Assembly (NCBI GenBank): GCA_004020875.1
Contig: SAPZ01000002.1
Location: forward strand, 124,001 to 188,000
Reading direction: 5' to 3'
DNA from: Mesorhizobium sp.
GTDB taxonomy: Bacteria; Pseudomonadota; Alphaproteobacteria; Rhizobiales; Rhizobiaceae
DNA: 64,000 nucleotides
In this document: piece by piece, positions 55,174 to 63,812 of the stretch
Position numbering within the stretch: the stretch's first letter is position 1
Layout: every line of letters begins with the position of its first letter
Made by a program: the position numbers and the translations under genes
Notes under the pieces: model-generated
The model's database searches: none
What the model was told of the DNA's origin: nothing
Seen by the model: the letters and a program-made list of their open reading frames with translations, nothing else

Positions 55174-56162
55174 ACGCGCGACTCCTTCCGCACCTGGTAC
55201 TGGTCGATGAAGACCGCGAGGATCAGCACCGCGCCGATCGCCATCTGCTGATAGTAGGATTGCACCGCAAGCAGCGTCAGCCCGTTCTGCAAGACGCCCA
55301 TAATCAGCGCGCCGATCATCGTGCCGAGGATAGAGGCGCGGCCGCCAAACAGATTGGTACCGCCGATGATCGCCGCCGTGATCGCGGTAAGCTCGTAATT
55401 AATGCCGGCCGTCGGGTCGCCTGCGTTGACGCGGGCGGTGAAGAGGAGACCCGCAAGTCCGGCGAGCGCGCCGGAGAGCGTGTAGATGATGCGGCGGTGA
55501 TGCTCGACGCGGATGCCGGCCGCACGCGCCGCGCCTTCGCTGTCGCCCAGCGCCAGTGTGTGGCGACCGAAGCGTGTGTAGGCCAGCACCGCATGCGCGA
55601 CGATCGCCGTCAGCACGAAGATGATGACCGGCATCGGAATGCCGAACGTCCTGCCTTGGCCGATATAGACGATTTCGGGCGGCAGGCCGTAGATCGCCCT
55701 GCCCTGCGAGATGACAAGCGCCAGACCGCGCGCGAGGCCCAGCATGCCGAGCGTGACGATGAAAGCCGGCACGAAGGCACGAGTGACGAGCTGGCCGTTG
55801 ATGTAGCCGGCGAGCGCGCCGGCGAGGATACAGGCGAGCACCGCGAGAACCGACGGCCAGCCGAGATTGACGGCCACGAAGGCGCCCGCGACGCCGGCAA
55901 GACCCATCACCGAGCCGAGCGAAAGATCAAGCCCGCCCGAGCCGATGACGAAGGTGGCGGCGATCGCCAGCACGCCGATCGTCGATGTCGCCAGCAGAAT
56001 GTTGAGGAAATTGCTGAGCGAAAGGAAATAGGGCGACAGCAGCGCCATTACCGTGCTCAACGCCAGAAGCACCACCAGCGACTCCAGCCTGATGTGGAGC
56101 CTTTCGACGGATGCGCGCTGCACCCGAGCCCAGAAGCCGGGCTGCGCCATTTCGGGAGCCAT
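55170..56162 (-). CDS. Sugar ABC transporter permease
   Basis: A 330-residue RbsC-type permease. Motifs: TFVIGSGGLDLSLGSVMGLA near residue 70 and AAIIGGTNLFGGRASILGTM near residue 260. The Met at 56162 follows GAGAGG; an upstream Met at 56180 is less likely. A strong hairpin lies between it and the binding-protein gene. Confidence 0.91.
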   Translation of the reverse strand: MAPEMAQPGFWARVQRASVERLHIRLESLVVLLALSTVMALLSPYFLSLSNFLNILLATSTIGVLAIAATFVIGSGGLDLSLGSVMGLAGVAGAFVAVNLGWPSVLAVLACILAGALAGYINGQLVTRAFVPAFIVTLGMLGLARGLALVISQGRAIYGLPPEIVYIGQGRTFGIPMPVIIFVLTAIVAHAVLAYTRFGRHTLALGDSEGAARAAGIRVEHHRRIIYTLSGALAGLAGLLFTARVNAGDPTAGINYELTAITAAIIGGTNLFGGRASILGTMIGALIMGVLQNGLTLLAVQSYYQQMAIGAVLILAVFIDQYQVRKESRV

Positions 56163-56187
56163 ATCGCCTCTCTGTTGCAAAGAAAGT

Positions 56188-56218
56188 TGGCTGGCGCAGC
56201 GTAAACCCGCGCCAGCCA
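56188..56218 (-). terminator. Hairpin between binding-protein and permease genes
   Basis: TGGCTGGCGC (56188-56197) and GCGCCAGCCA (56209-56218) form a perfect 10-base stem with an 11-base loop. Reading leftward it is followed by ACTTTCTTTG, a weak T-rich run. It probably reduces read-through from the binding-protein gene into the permease gene or protects the upstream mRNA. Confidence 0.6.
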
Positions 56219-56229
56219 GTCCGGGAGGA

Positions 56230-57219
56230 CTATTTCACATATTGCAGCATCGGCTCCTTGCCGGCGTCGATCACGTCCTTGGTCAGCACCAAGGTCGGCA
56301 CGGCGATGCTGTCCTGGACCTTCTCACCAGCTAGAGCCTTCTTGACGTTCTCCACGGCCTGCTTGCCAACCAGGTAAGGAAGCTGCGCCACCGAGGCGTT
56401 GAGGCGGCCTTCTTTGATCGACTTCACCGCGTCCGAATTGCCGTCGACACCAATGATCGTTACCTGCGAACCCTTGCCGGCGGAGTAGACCGATTCCACG
56501 GCGCCCAGCGCCATGCCGTCATTGGCGCAGAATATCGCGACGAGATCGGGATGCGCGGTTAGCGTGTCGGTAGCGATGGATGCGGCCTTGCCGCGGTCCC
56601 AGTCGCCCGGCAGCGAAGCAACGATCTGCAACCCAGGCGCGAGTTCCTTCAGCTTGTCGGCAAAGCCCTTGGCGCGCTTCTCGCCTGTGATGTTGCCGGA
56701 TAGGCCTTCGATGACCAGCACCGGACCCTTGGCATCCTTGCCGAGCTTGTGGGCGAGGTATTCGGCGCCCTGGGCGCCGGCGGCGATGTTGTCGGAGCCG
56801 ATATGGAACGTCACCTTGACGCCTTCCTTGTCGAGCACGGCCTGGTCGAGATTGTTGTCGAGATCGACAATCTTGATGCCGGCATCCTGAGCCGACTTCA
56901 AGCAAGGCAGAAGATTGGTCGAGTTGATAGCGGCGGTGACCATCGCCACCGGTTTGCGCTCGAGCATCGTGTTGCACAGATTAAGCTGCGGCTCGGCCGC
57001 CTGGTCGCTCTCCGCAGCCTGCTGGAAATACTTCACCCCGGCTTCCTTGGCGCCGTCCGCGACGCCCTGTGCCATCGCACCCCAGAACGGGTTGGCCAGC
57101 GTCTTCATCAGCACGCCATATTCACCGTCTTCCGCCTTGGCGGCGCCGATGGCGGAAAACGCAAGCGCGACGCCGATGGCAAGGGTAAATCGATTTATCT
57201 TCAGGAAATGCGATGCCAT
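56230..57219 (-). CDS. Sugar ABC transporter periplasmic substrate-binding protein
   Basis: A 329-residue RbsB/AlsB-type protein. The signal peptide spans residues 1-29 (basic MASHFLKINRF, hydrophobic TLAIGVALAFSAIGAAKA, cleavage near AKA-ED). The mature part has YGVLMKTLANPFWGAMAQGV, VDLDNNLDQAV, LVIEGLSGNITGEKRAKGFA and IFCANDGMALGAVESVY, the standard order for ribose/allose-binding proteins. With a ketose-3-epimerase-like gene in the operon, allose, allulose or a similar sugar is plausible. A LacI-type palindrome lies inside its first codons. Confidence 0.9.
   Translation of the reverse strand: MASHFLKINRFTLAIGVALAFSAIGAAKAEDGEYGVLMKTLANPFWGAMAQGVADGAKEAGVKYFQQAAESDQAAEPQLNLCNTMLERKPVAMVTAAINSTNLLPCLKSAQDAGIKIVDLDNNLDQAVLDKEGVKVTFHIGSDNIAAGAQGAEYLAHKLGKDAKGPVLVIEGLSGNITGEKRAKGFADKLKELAPGLQIVASLPGDWDRGKAASIATDTLTAHPDLVAIFCANDGMALGAVESVYSAGKGSQVTIIGVDGNSDAVKSIKEGRLNASVAQLPYLVGKQAVENVKKALAGEKVQDSIAVPTLVLTKDVIDAGKEPMLQYVK
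57186..57197. promoter_or_regulatory. LacI-type palindrome inside the binding-protein gene
   Basis: TAAATCGATTTA is a perfect 12-base palindrome with a central CG, typical of LacI-family operators. It lies 22-33 bases inside the coding sequence that starts at 57219. The same motif occurs at 58411-58422 upstream of the LacI gene with one mismatch. Role as a second operator is inference. Confidence 0.45.
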
Positions 57220-57280
57220 TTGATCCTCCGTTCGATCCTTGGCGCCGGATGCCTTGGCCAGGGCCGGCGCATGCTTCCGT

Positions 57281-58357
57281 TCACGACAATGGGGGCTGTT
57301 GTCGGTCTCCTCCCCCGGAATGCGGGCCGCTTCCTGGCGAGCCAACGGATTCCCGCATCAACACCTGGCAGGGTTCGAGCCGCGCCGTGGGTGGTCCCAC
57401 CGCGCCATCGATCCTGCGAAACAAGAGGTTCATCGCCTCGCTAGCGATCTGGCGCACCGGTTGCACCACGGCGGCGATCGCCGGCCATGTCACCTGCATC
57501 CATTCGGCGTCGTCGAAGCCGACCAGCGAGATATCGTTCGGGCAATGCCAGCCGCGCCGACGGAATTCGGACAGCGCGACAAGCGTGCCCTTCAAAAGCA
57601 GCGAATAGACCGCGGTCGGCCGCTCGCCCCGCCCGAAATAATCGCGCAGCGACGATCGCAATGGCTCGACGCTTACTTCCGAGGTGATCACGTCGATGCG
57701 GATGGACGGGTCGAGCGTCAGCGCCTGGGCGCGAAAACCCTCCAGACGAGCACGCACGGTTGCCGCGCCTTCGGCAAGACCGATGATCAGGATGTGCTTG
57801 TGGCCCTTGCCGACCAGCATCCGCGCCACCTCGGCGCTGGCGGCGGCGCTGTCGGCCGAAACGGTATCGAAAGCATCGTCGGACAAGACGCGGTCGATCA
57901 GCACGCCGGTCATGCCGTTGGCTTTCATGAAGGCAGCCGCCGGCCCGTGCTCGTTGCGCACCGGCGCCAGCACCACGCCGGCGACGCGCCAGTCATGCAT
58001 GCGGGCAAGGATCTCCTTCTCGCGCGCTTCCGATTCACGGCTCGATGCCGCGACCAGCGTATAGCCGCGCTGCTCGGCAAGGCCTTCCAGTTCGGTGACC
58101 ATCTGCCCAAAGAACTCGCTTTCGAATTCCGGCATGATGGCGCCGATGATGCGGCGCTTGGCCCGGCGCATATCGGAAGCCAAAGGATCGACGCGATAGC
58201 CCAGGCGCTCCACGGCATCGAAGACGCGCTGCGCATTTTCCGGCTTCACCGTGGTGACACCGGCCAGCACCTTGGAGACGGTGGCCGCGGACACGCCGGC
58301 ATGGCTTGCCACGTCGTGGATAGACGGACGCCGCTGCCGGGCTTCCTGTTGCACCAT
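57281..58357 (-). CDS. LacI-family transcriptional regulator
   Basis: A 358-residue repressor. Helix-turn-helix RPSIHDVASHAGVSAATVSK, hinge ERLGYRVDPLASDMRRAK and PurR-like sensor domain (IIGAIMPEFESEFFGQMVTE, GVLIDRVLSDDAFDTVSADS, DISLVGFDDAEWMQVTWPAI). It heads the leftward operon LacI-binding protein-permease-ATPase-epimerase and is divergent from the 2-hydroxyacid dehydrogenase. The palindrome at 58411-58422 lies in the shared promoter. Confidence 0.92.
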   Translation of the reverse strand: MVQQEARQRRPSIHDVASHAGVSAATVSKVLAGVTTVKPENAQRVFDAVERLGYRVDPLASDMRRAKRRIIGAIMPEFESEFFGQMVTELEGLAEQRGYTLVAASSRESEAREKEILARMHDWRVAGVVLAPVRNEHGPAAAFMKANGMTGVLIDRVLSDDAFDTVSADSAAASAEVARMLVGKGHKHILIIGLAEGAATVRARLEGFRAQALTLDPSIRIDVITSEVSVEPLRSSLRDYFGRGERPTAVYSLLLKGTLVALSEFRRRGWHCPNDISLVGFDDAEWMQVTWPAIAAVVQPVRQIASEAMNLLFRRIDGAVGPPTARLEPCQVLMRESVGSPGSGPHSGGGDRQQPPLS

Positions 58358-58410
58358 TGACCTCCTCCCGAGGGCAGACAGTCGATTTCGCTGCCTTACC
58401 AGCTAATCGA

Positions 58411-58422
58411 TAAATCGATTTT
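58411..58422. promoter_or_regulatory. LacI-type operator in the divergent promoter
   Basis: TAAATCGATTTT contains the perfect palindrome AAATCGATTT and matches the intragenic site at 57186-57197 in 11 of 12 positions. A further partial copy, TAAATCGTTT, lies just downstream near 58433. It is between the LacI start (58357) and the dehydrogenase start (58503), suitable for control of both. Confidence 0.6.
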
Positions 58423-58502
58423 TCGTTCTTGTAAATCGTTTCATCGTGGGTAAGACTTGAAGATGTGATTGATGCGGTCCAATCGTGTCCCGGGAGGTAA
58501 CC

Positions 58503-59534
58503 ATGTCCGACAACACCTTGCCGCTGGTGATCAGCGCGCCCGAACCGCGAACGCTCGACCTGATCTTCACGCCGCCACAGCTTGCGCGCCTGCGCAGCCA
58601 TTATCGCATTGTCGAGACCACGCCGGAAGGCGTTTCCGCCCTACCCGCCGAAACGCTGGCCGAGGCGCGCTACATCATCGGCCAACCGCCGATTTCGGCA
58701 GAGACGCTGGGAAAACTTAAGGCGCTTCGCTGCATTTTCAATGTCGAGACCAACCTCCTTAACAACATGCCCTATGAGGTGCTGTTCGCGCGCGGAATCC
58801 ATGTCGTCACCACGGGCCTTGTCTTTGCCGAACCGGTGGCCGAGCTCGGCCTGGCCATGGCGCTCAATTTGGCCCGCAACATCGTCGACGCCGACCTCGC
58901 TTTCCGGCAGGGCGAGGAATTGTGGGGCGGCGACGGCAACCAGACCGCGCGGCTTCTCTCCGGCGCCGATGTCGGCATCATCGGCTTCGGCGACCTCGGC
59001 CGCGCCCTCAACCGCCTGCTGACCGGCTTTCGCACTCGCACCAAGGTCTACGATCCGTGGCTGCCGCCATCGATCCTGGCCGACAATGGCGTCGAGCCGG
59101 CGTCGCTGGATGCTGTGCTGTCGCAAAGCGATTTCGTCTTCGTCGTCGCTTCGGTCACCAGCGAGAACCAGGGTTTTCTTGGCGCCGACTCTTTTGCCAA
59201 AATGCGCAAGGGCGCAGCCTTCATCCTGCTCAGCCGCGCCGGCGTCGTCGACTTCCCGGCGCTGATGCAATCGGTAAAGAGCGGCCACATCGTCGCCGCC
59301 AGCGACGTCTTCCCGGAAGAGCCGCTGGCCAAGGACCATCCCGTCCGCACCCTCCCCGGCTTCCTGCGTTCAGCCCATCGCGCCGGCGCGCTCGATGTCG
59401 CCTTCAAGCGCATGGGTGACATGGTGCTGGAGGATATGGACCTCGTCGACCGCGGCCTGCCGCCGCTGCGCTCAAAGCGCGCCGAACGCGAGACGGTTTC
59501 GCGCATGCGCTCGAAGCCGGTCGACAGGAACTGA
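58503..59534 (+). CDS. NAD-dependent 2-hydroxyacid dehydrogenase
   Basis: A 343-residue D-isomer-specific dehydrogenase. Rossmann motif VGIIGFGDLGRALNRLL near residue 160, catalytic arginine in LLSRAGVVDFPAL, glutamate in DVFPEEPLAKDHP and histidine in LRSAHRAGALD. The usual TPH before AG reads SAH, a normal variation. GGGAGG precedes the ATG at 58503. Its divergent pairing with a LacI-controlled sugar importer suggests it acts on a sugar-derived 2-keto or 2-hydroxy acid such as a glyoxylate/hydroxypyruvate type compound (inference). Confidence 0.87.
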   Translation: MSDNTLPLVISAPEPRTLDLIFTPPQLARLRSHYRIVETTPEGVSALPAETLAEARYIIGQPPISAETLGKLKALRCIFNVETNLLNNMPYEVLFARGIHVVTTGLVFAEPVAELGLAMALNLARNIVDADLAFRQGEELWGGDGNQTARLLSGADVGIIGFGDLGRALNRLLTGFRTRTKVYDPWLPPSILADNGVEPASLDAVLSQSDFVFVVASVTSENQGFLGADSFAKMRKGAAFILLSRAGVVDFPALMQSVKSGHIVAASDVFPEEPLAKDHPVRTLPGFLRSAHRAGALDVAFKRMGDMVLEDMDLVDRGLPPLRSKRAERETVSRMRSKPVDRN

Positions 59535-59540
59535 GTTCGA

Positions 59541-60227
59541 TCAACCCGTCTGCACGGTGCCCAGCCGAAGCGCGTCGCGCGCGATTTGCCAGGCCGACTC
59601 GACATGCCGCCGGGCTGCAGCCTCCGCGGCCTCCGGCTTGCGCGAGCGGATCGCATCCATGATCGCGTGCATTTCGGCGATCGCCGGCTCGCGGCGGTTC
59701 TGCGACAGGATCGTCATGGAGCGCAACTGGTTGATGCGGACGTTGAGACCGGTGACGATCTCCCAAGCGATGCGCTTGTCAGCAGCTTCGAACAGGACCT
59801 CGTAGAAGCTCGCCGTGGCGCGCATTACCTCGGCCGGCACGCCCGATGCCCAAGCCTCGAGCAGCTTCGCCAGCGCCGTATCGAGCTGAGCGATCTGATC
59901 GTCGGTGGCCGATGTGGCGCAGGCCTTCGCCGCTATTCCTTCCAGCAGCGCGCGCAACTCGTAGATCTCATCGGTCCGGCCGAGATCGGGCTTCGCCACG
60001 GCCGGCCCATGCCCGGGAATCATCTGCACCAGCCCTTCGGCCTCCAGTTGCCGCAACACCTCGCGCACCACCGAGCGGCTAACCCCGAGCTGATCGCATA
60101 ATGGCCGTTCGACCAGCCTCTCGCCGGGCTGGAAATGGAAATCCATGATCGCCTCGCGCATGCGCTCCAGCGCCAGCGTCCTCAGCGTCTTGGCGGAGCG
60201 GTCGATGCGAAGCGTGTCGTCAGCCAT
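59541..60227 (-). CDS. FadR-type GntR regulator (FCD domain)
   Basis: A 228-residue regulator: winged helix with FQPGERLVERPLCDQLGVSR and SVVREVLRQLEAEGLVQMIP, then an FCD domain (DEIYELRALLEGIAAKACAT, FYEVLFEAADKRIAWEIV, AIAEMHAIMDAIRSRKPEAA). The ATG at 60227 is chosen; the frame upstream to 60293 lacks family similarity. It is divergent from the AA_synth-led operon, and a perfect ATGGTATACCAT palindrome lies in the shared promoter. Confidence 0.9.
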   Translation of the reverse strand: MADDTLRIDRSAKTLRTLALERMREAIMDFHFQPGERLVERPLCDQLGVSRSVVREVLRQLEAEGLVQMIPGHGPAVAKPDLGRTDEIYELRALLEGIAAKACATSATDDQIAQLDTALAKLLEAWASGVPAEVMRATASFYEVLFEAADKRIAWEIVTGLNVRINQLRSMTILSQNRREPAIAEMHAIMDAIRSRKPEAAEAAARRHVESAWQIARDALRLGTVQTG

Positions 60228-60274
60228 TTTCCTCAGATCCCTAGCCTCGTCACAAAAACAGATTCCACGACCGG

Positions 60275-60303
60275 TTGACAAGGTCATCTGCATTCCATAG
60301 CAT
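60275..60303 (+). promoter_or_regulatory. Sigma-70-type promoter for the AA_synth operon
   Basis: TTGACA at 60275-60280 is a perfect -35 element, followed after 17 bases by TAGCAT at 60298-60303, a four-of-six -10 match. It points rightward to the gene at 60366. Confidence 0.5.
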
Positions 60304-60313
60304 GGTATACCAT
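60302..60313. promoter_or_regulatory. Candidate GntR (FCD) operator ATGGTATACCAT
   Basis: A perfect 12-base palindrome with the GTATAC core common to many FCD-type GntR operators. It overlaps the end of the putative -10 element, where bound repressor would block transcription of the operon at 60366-64000. Confidence 0.65.
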
Positions 60314-60365
60314 AAGACGATATAGAAATCGATGCGGCCCAGAGCGGCTCACCCTGAGGAATTCC

Positions 60366-60953
60366 ATGCAGCCGGACATCCGCAAGATCGTGACCTATAC
60401 CGAGACCACGCTGACCGAAGGCGGTAAGGCAGCGCCGCGTCCGCTGCGCATGATCGGCGTCGCCGCGGTGCTGACCAATCCGTGGGCTGGCCGCGGCTTC
60501 ACCGAGGATCTTTCACCCGAAATCCGAGCTTTCGCGCCCGTGCTTGGCGAAAAACTGACCGCGGAGGTCATCAGTGCGGCAGGTTCGGGCGAGGCGATCG
60601 AGGGGTACGGGAAGGCCGCAATCTGCGGCACGTCGGGCGAGATCGAGCATGCATCGGCATTGATCCACACGCTCCATTTCGGCAACCATTACCGCCGCGC
60701 CATCGGCGCCAAGACCTATCTCGCCTTCACCAATCTACGCGGCGGTCCCAACACGCCGATCATGATCCCGCTGATGGACAAGAACGACGAAGGTCGGCGC
60801 TCCCATTATCTTACAGTGCATTTCCAGATCGGCGACGCACCTGCCCCGGACGAACTGGTGGTGGCGCTGGGCGCGTCGATCGGCGGCCGTCCGCACCATC
60901 GCATCGGCGACCGCTACCAGGACCTCAAGGAGCTGGGAGATCTGCATGGCTGA
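60366..60953 (+). CDS. AA_synth-family protein (PF06684-like, DUF1185)
   Basis: A 195-residue protein that I recognise as the 'amino acid synthesis' family by its opening VTYTETTLTEGGKAAPRPLR, the block ISAAGSGEAIEGYGKAAICG and the histidine-rich ALIHTLHFGNHYRRAIGAKT. The biochemical role of the family is not established to my knowledge. There is no signal peptide. It is the first gene of the GntR-controlled operon and overlaps the fusion gene by eight bases. Confidence 0.78.
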   Translation: MQPDIRKIVTYTETTLTEGGKAAPRPLRMIGVAAVLTNPWAGRGFTEDLSPEIRAFAPVLGEKLTAEVISAAGSGEAIEGYGKAAICGTSGEIEHASALIHTLHFGNHYRRAIGAKTYLAFTNLRGGPNTPIMIPLMDKNDEGRRSHYLTVHFQIGDAPAPDELVVALGASIGGRPHHRIGDRYQDLKELGDLHG

Positions 60954-62754
60954 CGCCACGATGGTCCGCAGCAGCGCTCCCGACGGGACCGGCTTCATCC
61001 GAGCCGGTTCAGGGACGCCGGTCCTGCTGATCCACGGCGTCGGCATGGATGCGGCCATCTGGCGGCCGCAGATCGTTGTGATGCAGGACCGGTTCGACGT
61101 CGTCGCCATGGATATGCTCGGTCATGGCACCTCGCCGCTGCCCCCCGAGACCGCAGGCCTCTCCGACTTTGCCGATCAGGCGATCCGACTGCTCGATCAT
61201 CTCGACCTCGACCGCGTGGCCGTTGTCGGCCATTCCATGGGGGCGCTGGTCGCGCAGGAGATCGCATTTCGCGCGCCGTCACGCATCGCCTCGCTCGTCT
61301 GCCTCAACGCCGTGTTCCGTCGCCCGCCCGAATTGGCACATGCGGTGCGCGAAAGGGCGGCAGCGCTCGGCGGCCCTCACGATCCCTTGGCAATCGCGGC
61401 GACAATCGCTCGCTGGTTCGGCGATCCGATCCCGCCGATTTTGCTGGACGCTGCCGCAACGGCCCGCTCGGCACTCGAGAATGTCAATGCCGACGGCTAT
61501 GCCCGCACCTACCGCCTCTTTGCCCGCGCCGATACCGCGCACGCCGACCGTCTCGGCGACTTGGCAGCGCCCGCGCTGTTCATGACGGGCTCGGAAGACC
61601 GTAACTCGACGCCCGCCATGTCGGCTGCGATGGCGCGGCTCGCACCAGCTGGGCAATGTGCTGTGCTCAGCGGCGAAAGGCACATGATGACAATCGCGTC
61701 GCCGCAAAAAGTGACTCAGCGCATCATGGCCTTTCTTGACCAGGCATCGAATGCTTCGACGAACGCCGAGGCCGGACCTCCATTCGACGCCATGGAGTTC
61801 CGGCGCGCGCTGGGCTCCTTCCTGACAGGAGTCACCATCGTGACCACAATCGACGATGCTGGCGATCCACGCGGCTTCACCGCCAACTCCTTCACCTCCG
61901 TCTCGCTCGATCCGCCGCTGGTGCTGGTTTGCATCGCCAAGCGGGCACTGGGGCACCAAGCCTTCTCGACTTCAAGAGGCTTTGCCGTAAACATCCTGGC
62001 GGAAGACCAGAAGGCCGCCTCTGGAATCTTCGCCTCGAAAGCCGCGGACAAGTTCGCGTCCGTGGCGTGGCAGCCAGGGCAAACCGGCAATCCGCTGATC
62101 GGGGGATCGGTCGCGGTTTTCGATTGCGACCTGGAGCAGTTGGTCGATGCCGGCGATCATTCCATCCTCATCGGCCGGGTTCATGACTTCACCCACAACG
62201 GCGCACAGCCGCTCGGCTACTGCCGCGGCGCTTATGTCACGCCAGGCTTGAGCCAGGAGGCGCTTGCGGCTGCCGCTCCACCCGGCACCGAAGTCGGCGT
62301 CATTCTCGAGAACGAAGGCCGCGTGCTCTTCTTCGAGACCGCCGAGGGATCGTACCAGTTGCCTGCCGGGCGTGGCCTGGGTTCCGCCAACGAGCCGCGT
62401 AGCCTCAAAGGAAAGCTTGCGGCCAAGGCGATCGATGCCGAGCTCGGCTTCCTCTACGCGGTGTGGGACGACGCGGCAGACGCCTCGCGCACCCATGTCT
62501 ACTATCGCGGCACAGTGGATGCGCCAGTCTCTGGCGACGGCCAGATCCGCTTCATCGATATCGACCGCATCGCGGAGCTGAAGATCGCCGACCCGGCCGT
62601 CCGCTCGATGCTCGCCCGCTACGCGCGCGAGCGTGCCGAAGACATGTTCGGGGTCTATGTCGGCAACGAAGTCGAAGGCGAGGTCCGGCCGCTCGCCAAG
62701 CCGGAGCCGTCCGCGCCTATCCATTCCGGCCCAATTCATTCCGGCCAACGGTGA
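60946..62754 (+). CDS. Fusion: alpha/beta hydrolase, flavin reductase and a Nudix-like C-terminal region
   Basis: A 602-residue protein in one frame. Residues 1-270 are an alpha/beta hydrolase (oxyanion region LLIHGVGMDAAIW, nucleophile VVGHSMGAL at Ser97, acid TGSEDRN, histidine SGERHMM). Residues about 280-435 are a HpaC-type flavin reductase (FRRALGSFLTGVTIVTT, GFTANSFTSVSLDPPLVLV). Residues about 440-580 (GTEVGVILENEGRVLFFETA, YQLPAGRGLG, YYRGTVD) look Nudix-like but lack the Nudix box. It would supply reduced FMN to the adjacent luciferase-type monooxygenase and hydrolyse a product or substrate of that step (inference). Confidence 0.83.
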   Translation: MADATMVRSSAPDGTGFIRAGSGTPVLLIHGVGMDAAIWRPQIVVMQDRFDVVAMDMLGHGTSPLPPETAGLSDFADQAIRLLDHLDLDRVAVVGHSMGALVAQEIAFRAPSRIASLVCLNAVFRRPPELAHAVRERAAALGGPHDPLAIAATIARWFGDPIPPILLDAAATARSALENVNADGYARTYRLFARADTAHADRLGDLAAPALFMTGSEDRNSTPAMSAAMARLAPAGQCAVLSGERHMMTIASPQKVTQRIMAFLDQASNASTNAEAGPPFDAMEFRRALGSFLTGVTIVTTIDDAGDPRGFTANSFTSVSLDPPLVLVCIAKRALGHQAFSTSRGFAVNILAEDQKAASGIFASKAADKFASVAWQPGQTGNPLIGGSVAVFDCDLEQLVDAGDHSILIGRVHDFTHNGAQPLGYCRGAYVTPGLSQEALAAAAPPGTEVGVILENEGRVLFFETAEGSYQLPAGRGLGSANEPRSLKGKLAAKAIDAELGFLYAVWDDAADASRTHVYYRGTVDAPVSGDGQIRFIDIDRIAELKIADPAVRSMLARYARERAEDMFGVYVGNEVEGEVRPLAKPEPSAPIHSGPIHSGQR

Positions 62755-62759
62755 GACCG

Positions 62760-63812
62760 ATGAAGTTTTCCCTTTTCGTCCATATGGAGCGCTCGGATCT
62801 CGCCAAGCCGCATTCCGAATTGCTGGCGGAATTGGAAGAACTGGTCGTCATGGCGGAGCAGGCTGGTTTCGAGACGGCTTGGATAGGCGAGCATCACGGG
62901 ATGGAATTCACCATCTCGCCGAACCCGTTCATCAATATCGCCCATCTGGCGGCCAAAACGAAAACCATCCGCCTTGGCACCGGCACCATCATCGCTCCCT
63001 TCTGGCATCCGATCAAACTCGCCGGCGAAGCGGCGATGACCGATGTCGTAACCGGCGGCAGGCTGGACCTCGGCATCGCGCGCGGTGCCTACAGCTACGA
63101 GTACCAGCGCGTCTTCCCCGGACTGGACGCTTGGGGAGCCGGCCAGCGCATGCGTGAGATGATACCGGCGATACGGGGCCTTTGGGATGGCGATTACGAG
63201 CATGCCGGCGAGTTCTGGCAGTTCCCCCCGACCACCTCCTCGCCCAAGCCCGTGCAACAGCCATATCCGCCGATCTGGGTGGCCGCGCGCGACCCGAATT
63301 CGCATGACTTCGCAGTGGCCAACAAATGCCAGGTACAGGTGACGCCGCTCGCCTCCGGCGATGGCGAGGTCGCGAGTCTGATGGAGCGGTTCAATGCCGC
63401 CTGCCAGGCGCATCCCGATATAGCGCGGCCGCAGATCATGCTTCTGATGCACACTTTCGTGGCCGAGGACGCGGCTGATGCCGATCGCCTGACCCGTGAC
63501 CTGTCGCAATTCTACTGTCAGTTCGGCGCCTGGTTTCAGAACAAGAAGCCTGTCCGCCAAGGCGTCCTGGAGCCGTTGACCGAGGATGAGATCGGGGCCA
63601 TGCCGCAATACGCGCCGGACAAGATCCGGCAGAACCTGGTCATCGGCGAGGCCGACGAGGTGATCGGAAGGCTGAAGACCTATGAGGCGCAGGGTTACGA
63701 CCAATACTCGATCTGGATCGACAGCGGCCTCACGCACGAGCGGAAGAAAAAATCGCTCCAGCTGTTCATTGATAAGGTGATGCCGGCTTTCCAGGAGGCG
63801 GGGGTGCGATGA
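62760..63812 (+). CDS. Luciferase-like (LLM class) flavin-dependent monooxygenase
   Basis: A 350-residue bacterial-luciferase-family TIM barrel. N-terminus MKFSLFVHMERSDL, then FETAWIGEHHGMEFTISPNP, LAAKTKTIRLGTGTIIAPFW, GRLDLGIARGAYSYEYQRVF and VQQPYPPIWVAARDPNSHDF. Such enzymes are reduced-FMN-dependent and need a partner reductase, which is the fusion protein immediately upstream. Substrate unknown; the family includes pyrimidine-ring (RutA), alkanesulfonate and pyridine oxygenases. Stop overlaps the aldehyde dehydrogenase start. Confidence 0.88.
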   Translation: MKFSLFVHMERSDLAKPHSELLAELEELVVMAEQAGFETAWIGEHHGMEFTISPNPFINIAHLAAKTKTIRLGTGTIIAPFWHPIKLAGEAAMTDVVTGGRLDLGIARGAYSYEYQRVFPGLDAWGAGQRMREMIPAIRGLWDGDYEHAGEFWQFPPTTSSPKPVQQPYPPIWVAARDPNSHDFAVANKCQVQVTPLASGDGEVASLMERFNAACQAHPDIARPQIMLLMHTFVAEDAADADRLTRDLSQFYCQFGAWFQNKKPVRQGVLEPLTEDEIGAMPQYAPDKIRQNLVIGEADEVIGRLKTYEAQGYDQYSIWIDSGLTHERKKKSLQLFIDKVMPAFQEAGVR

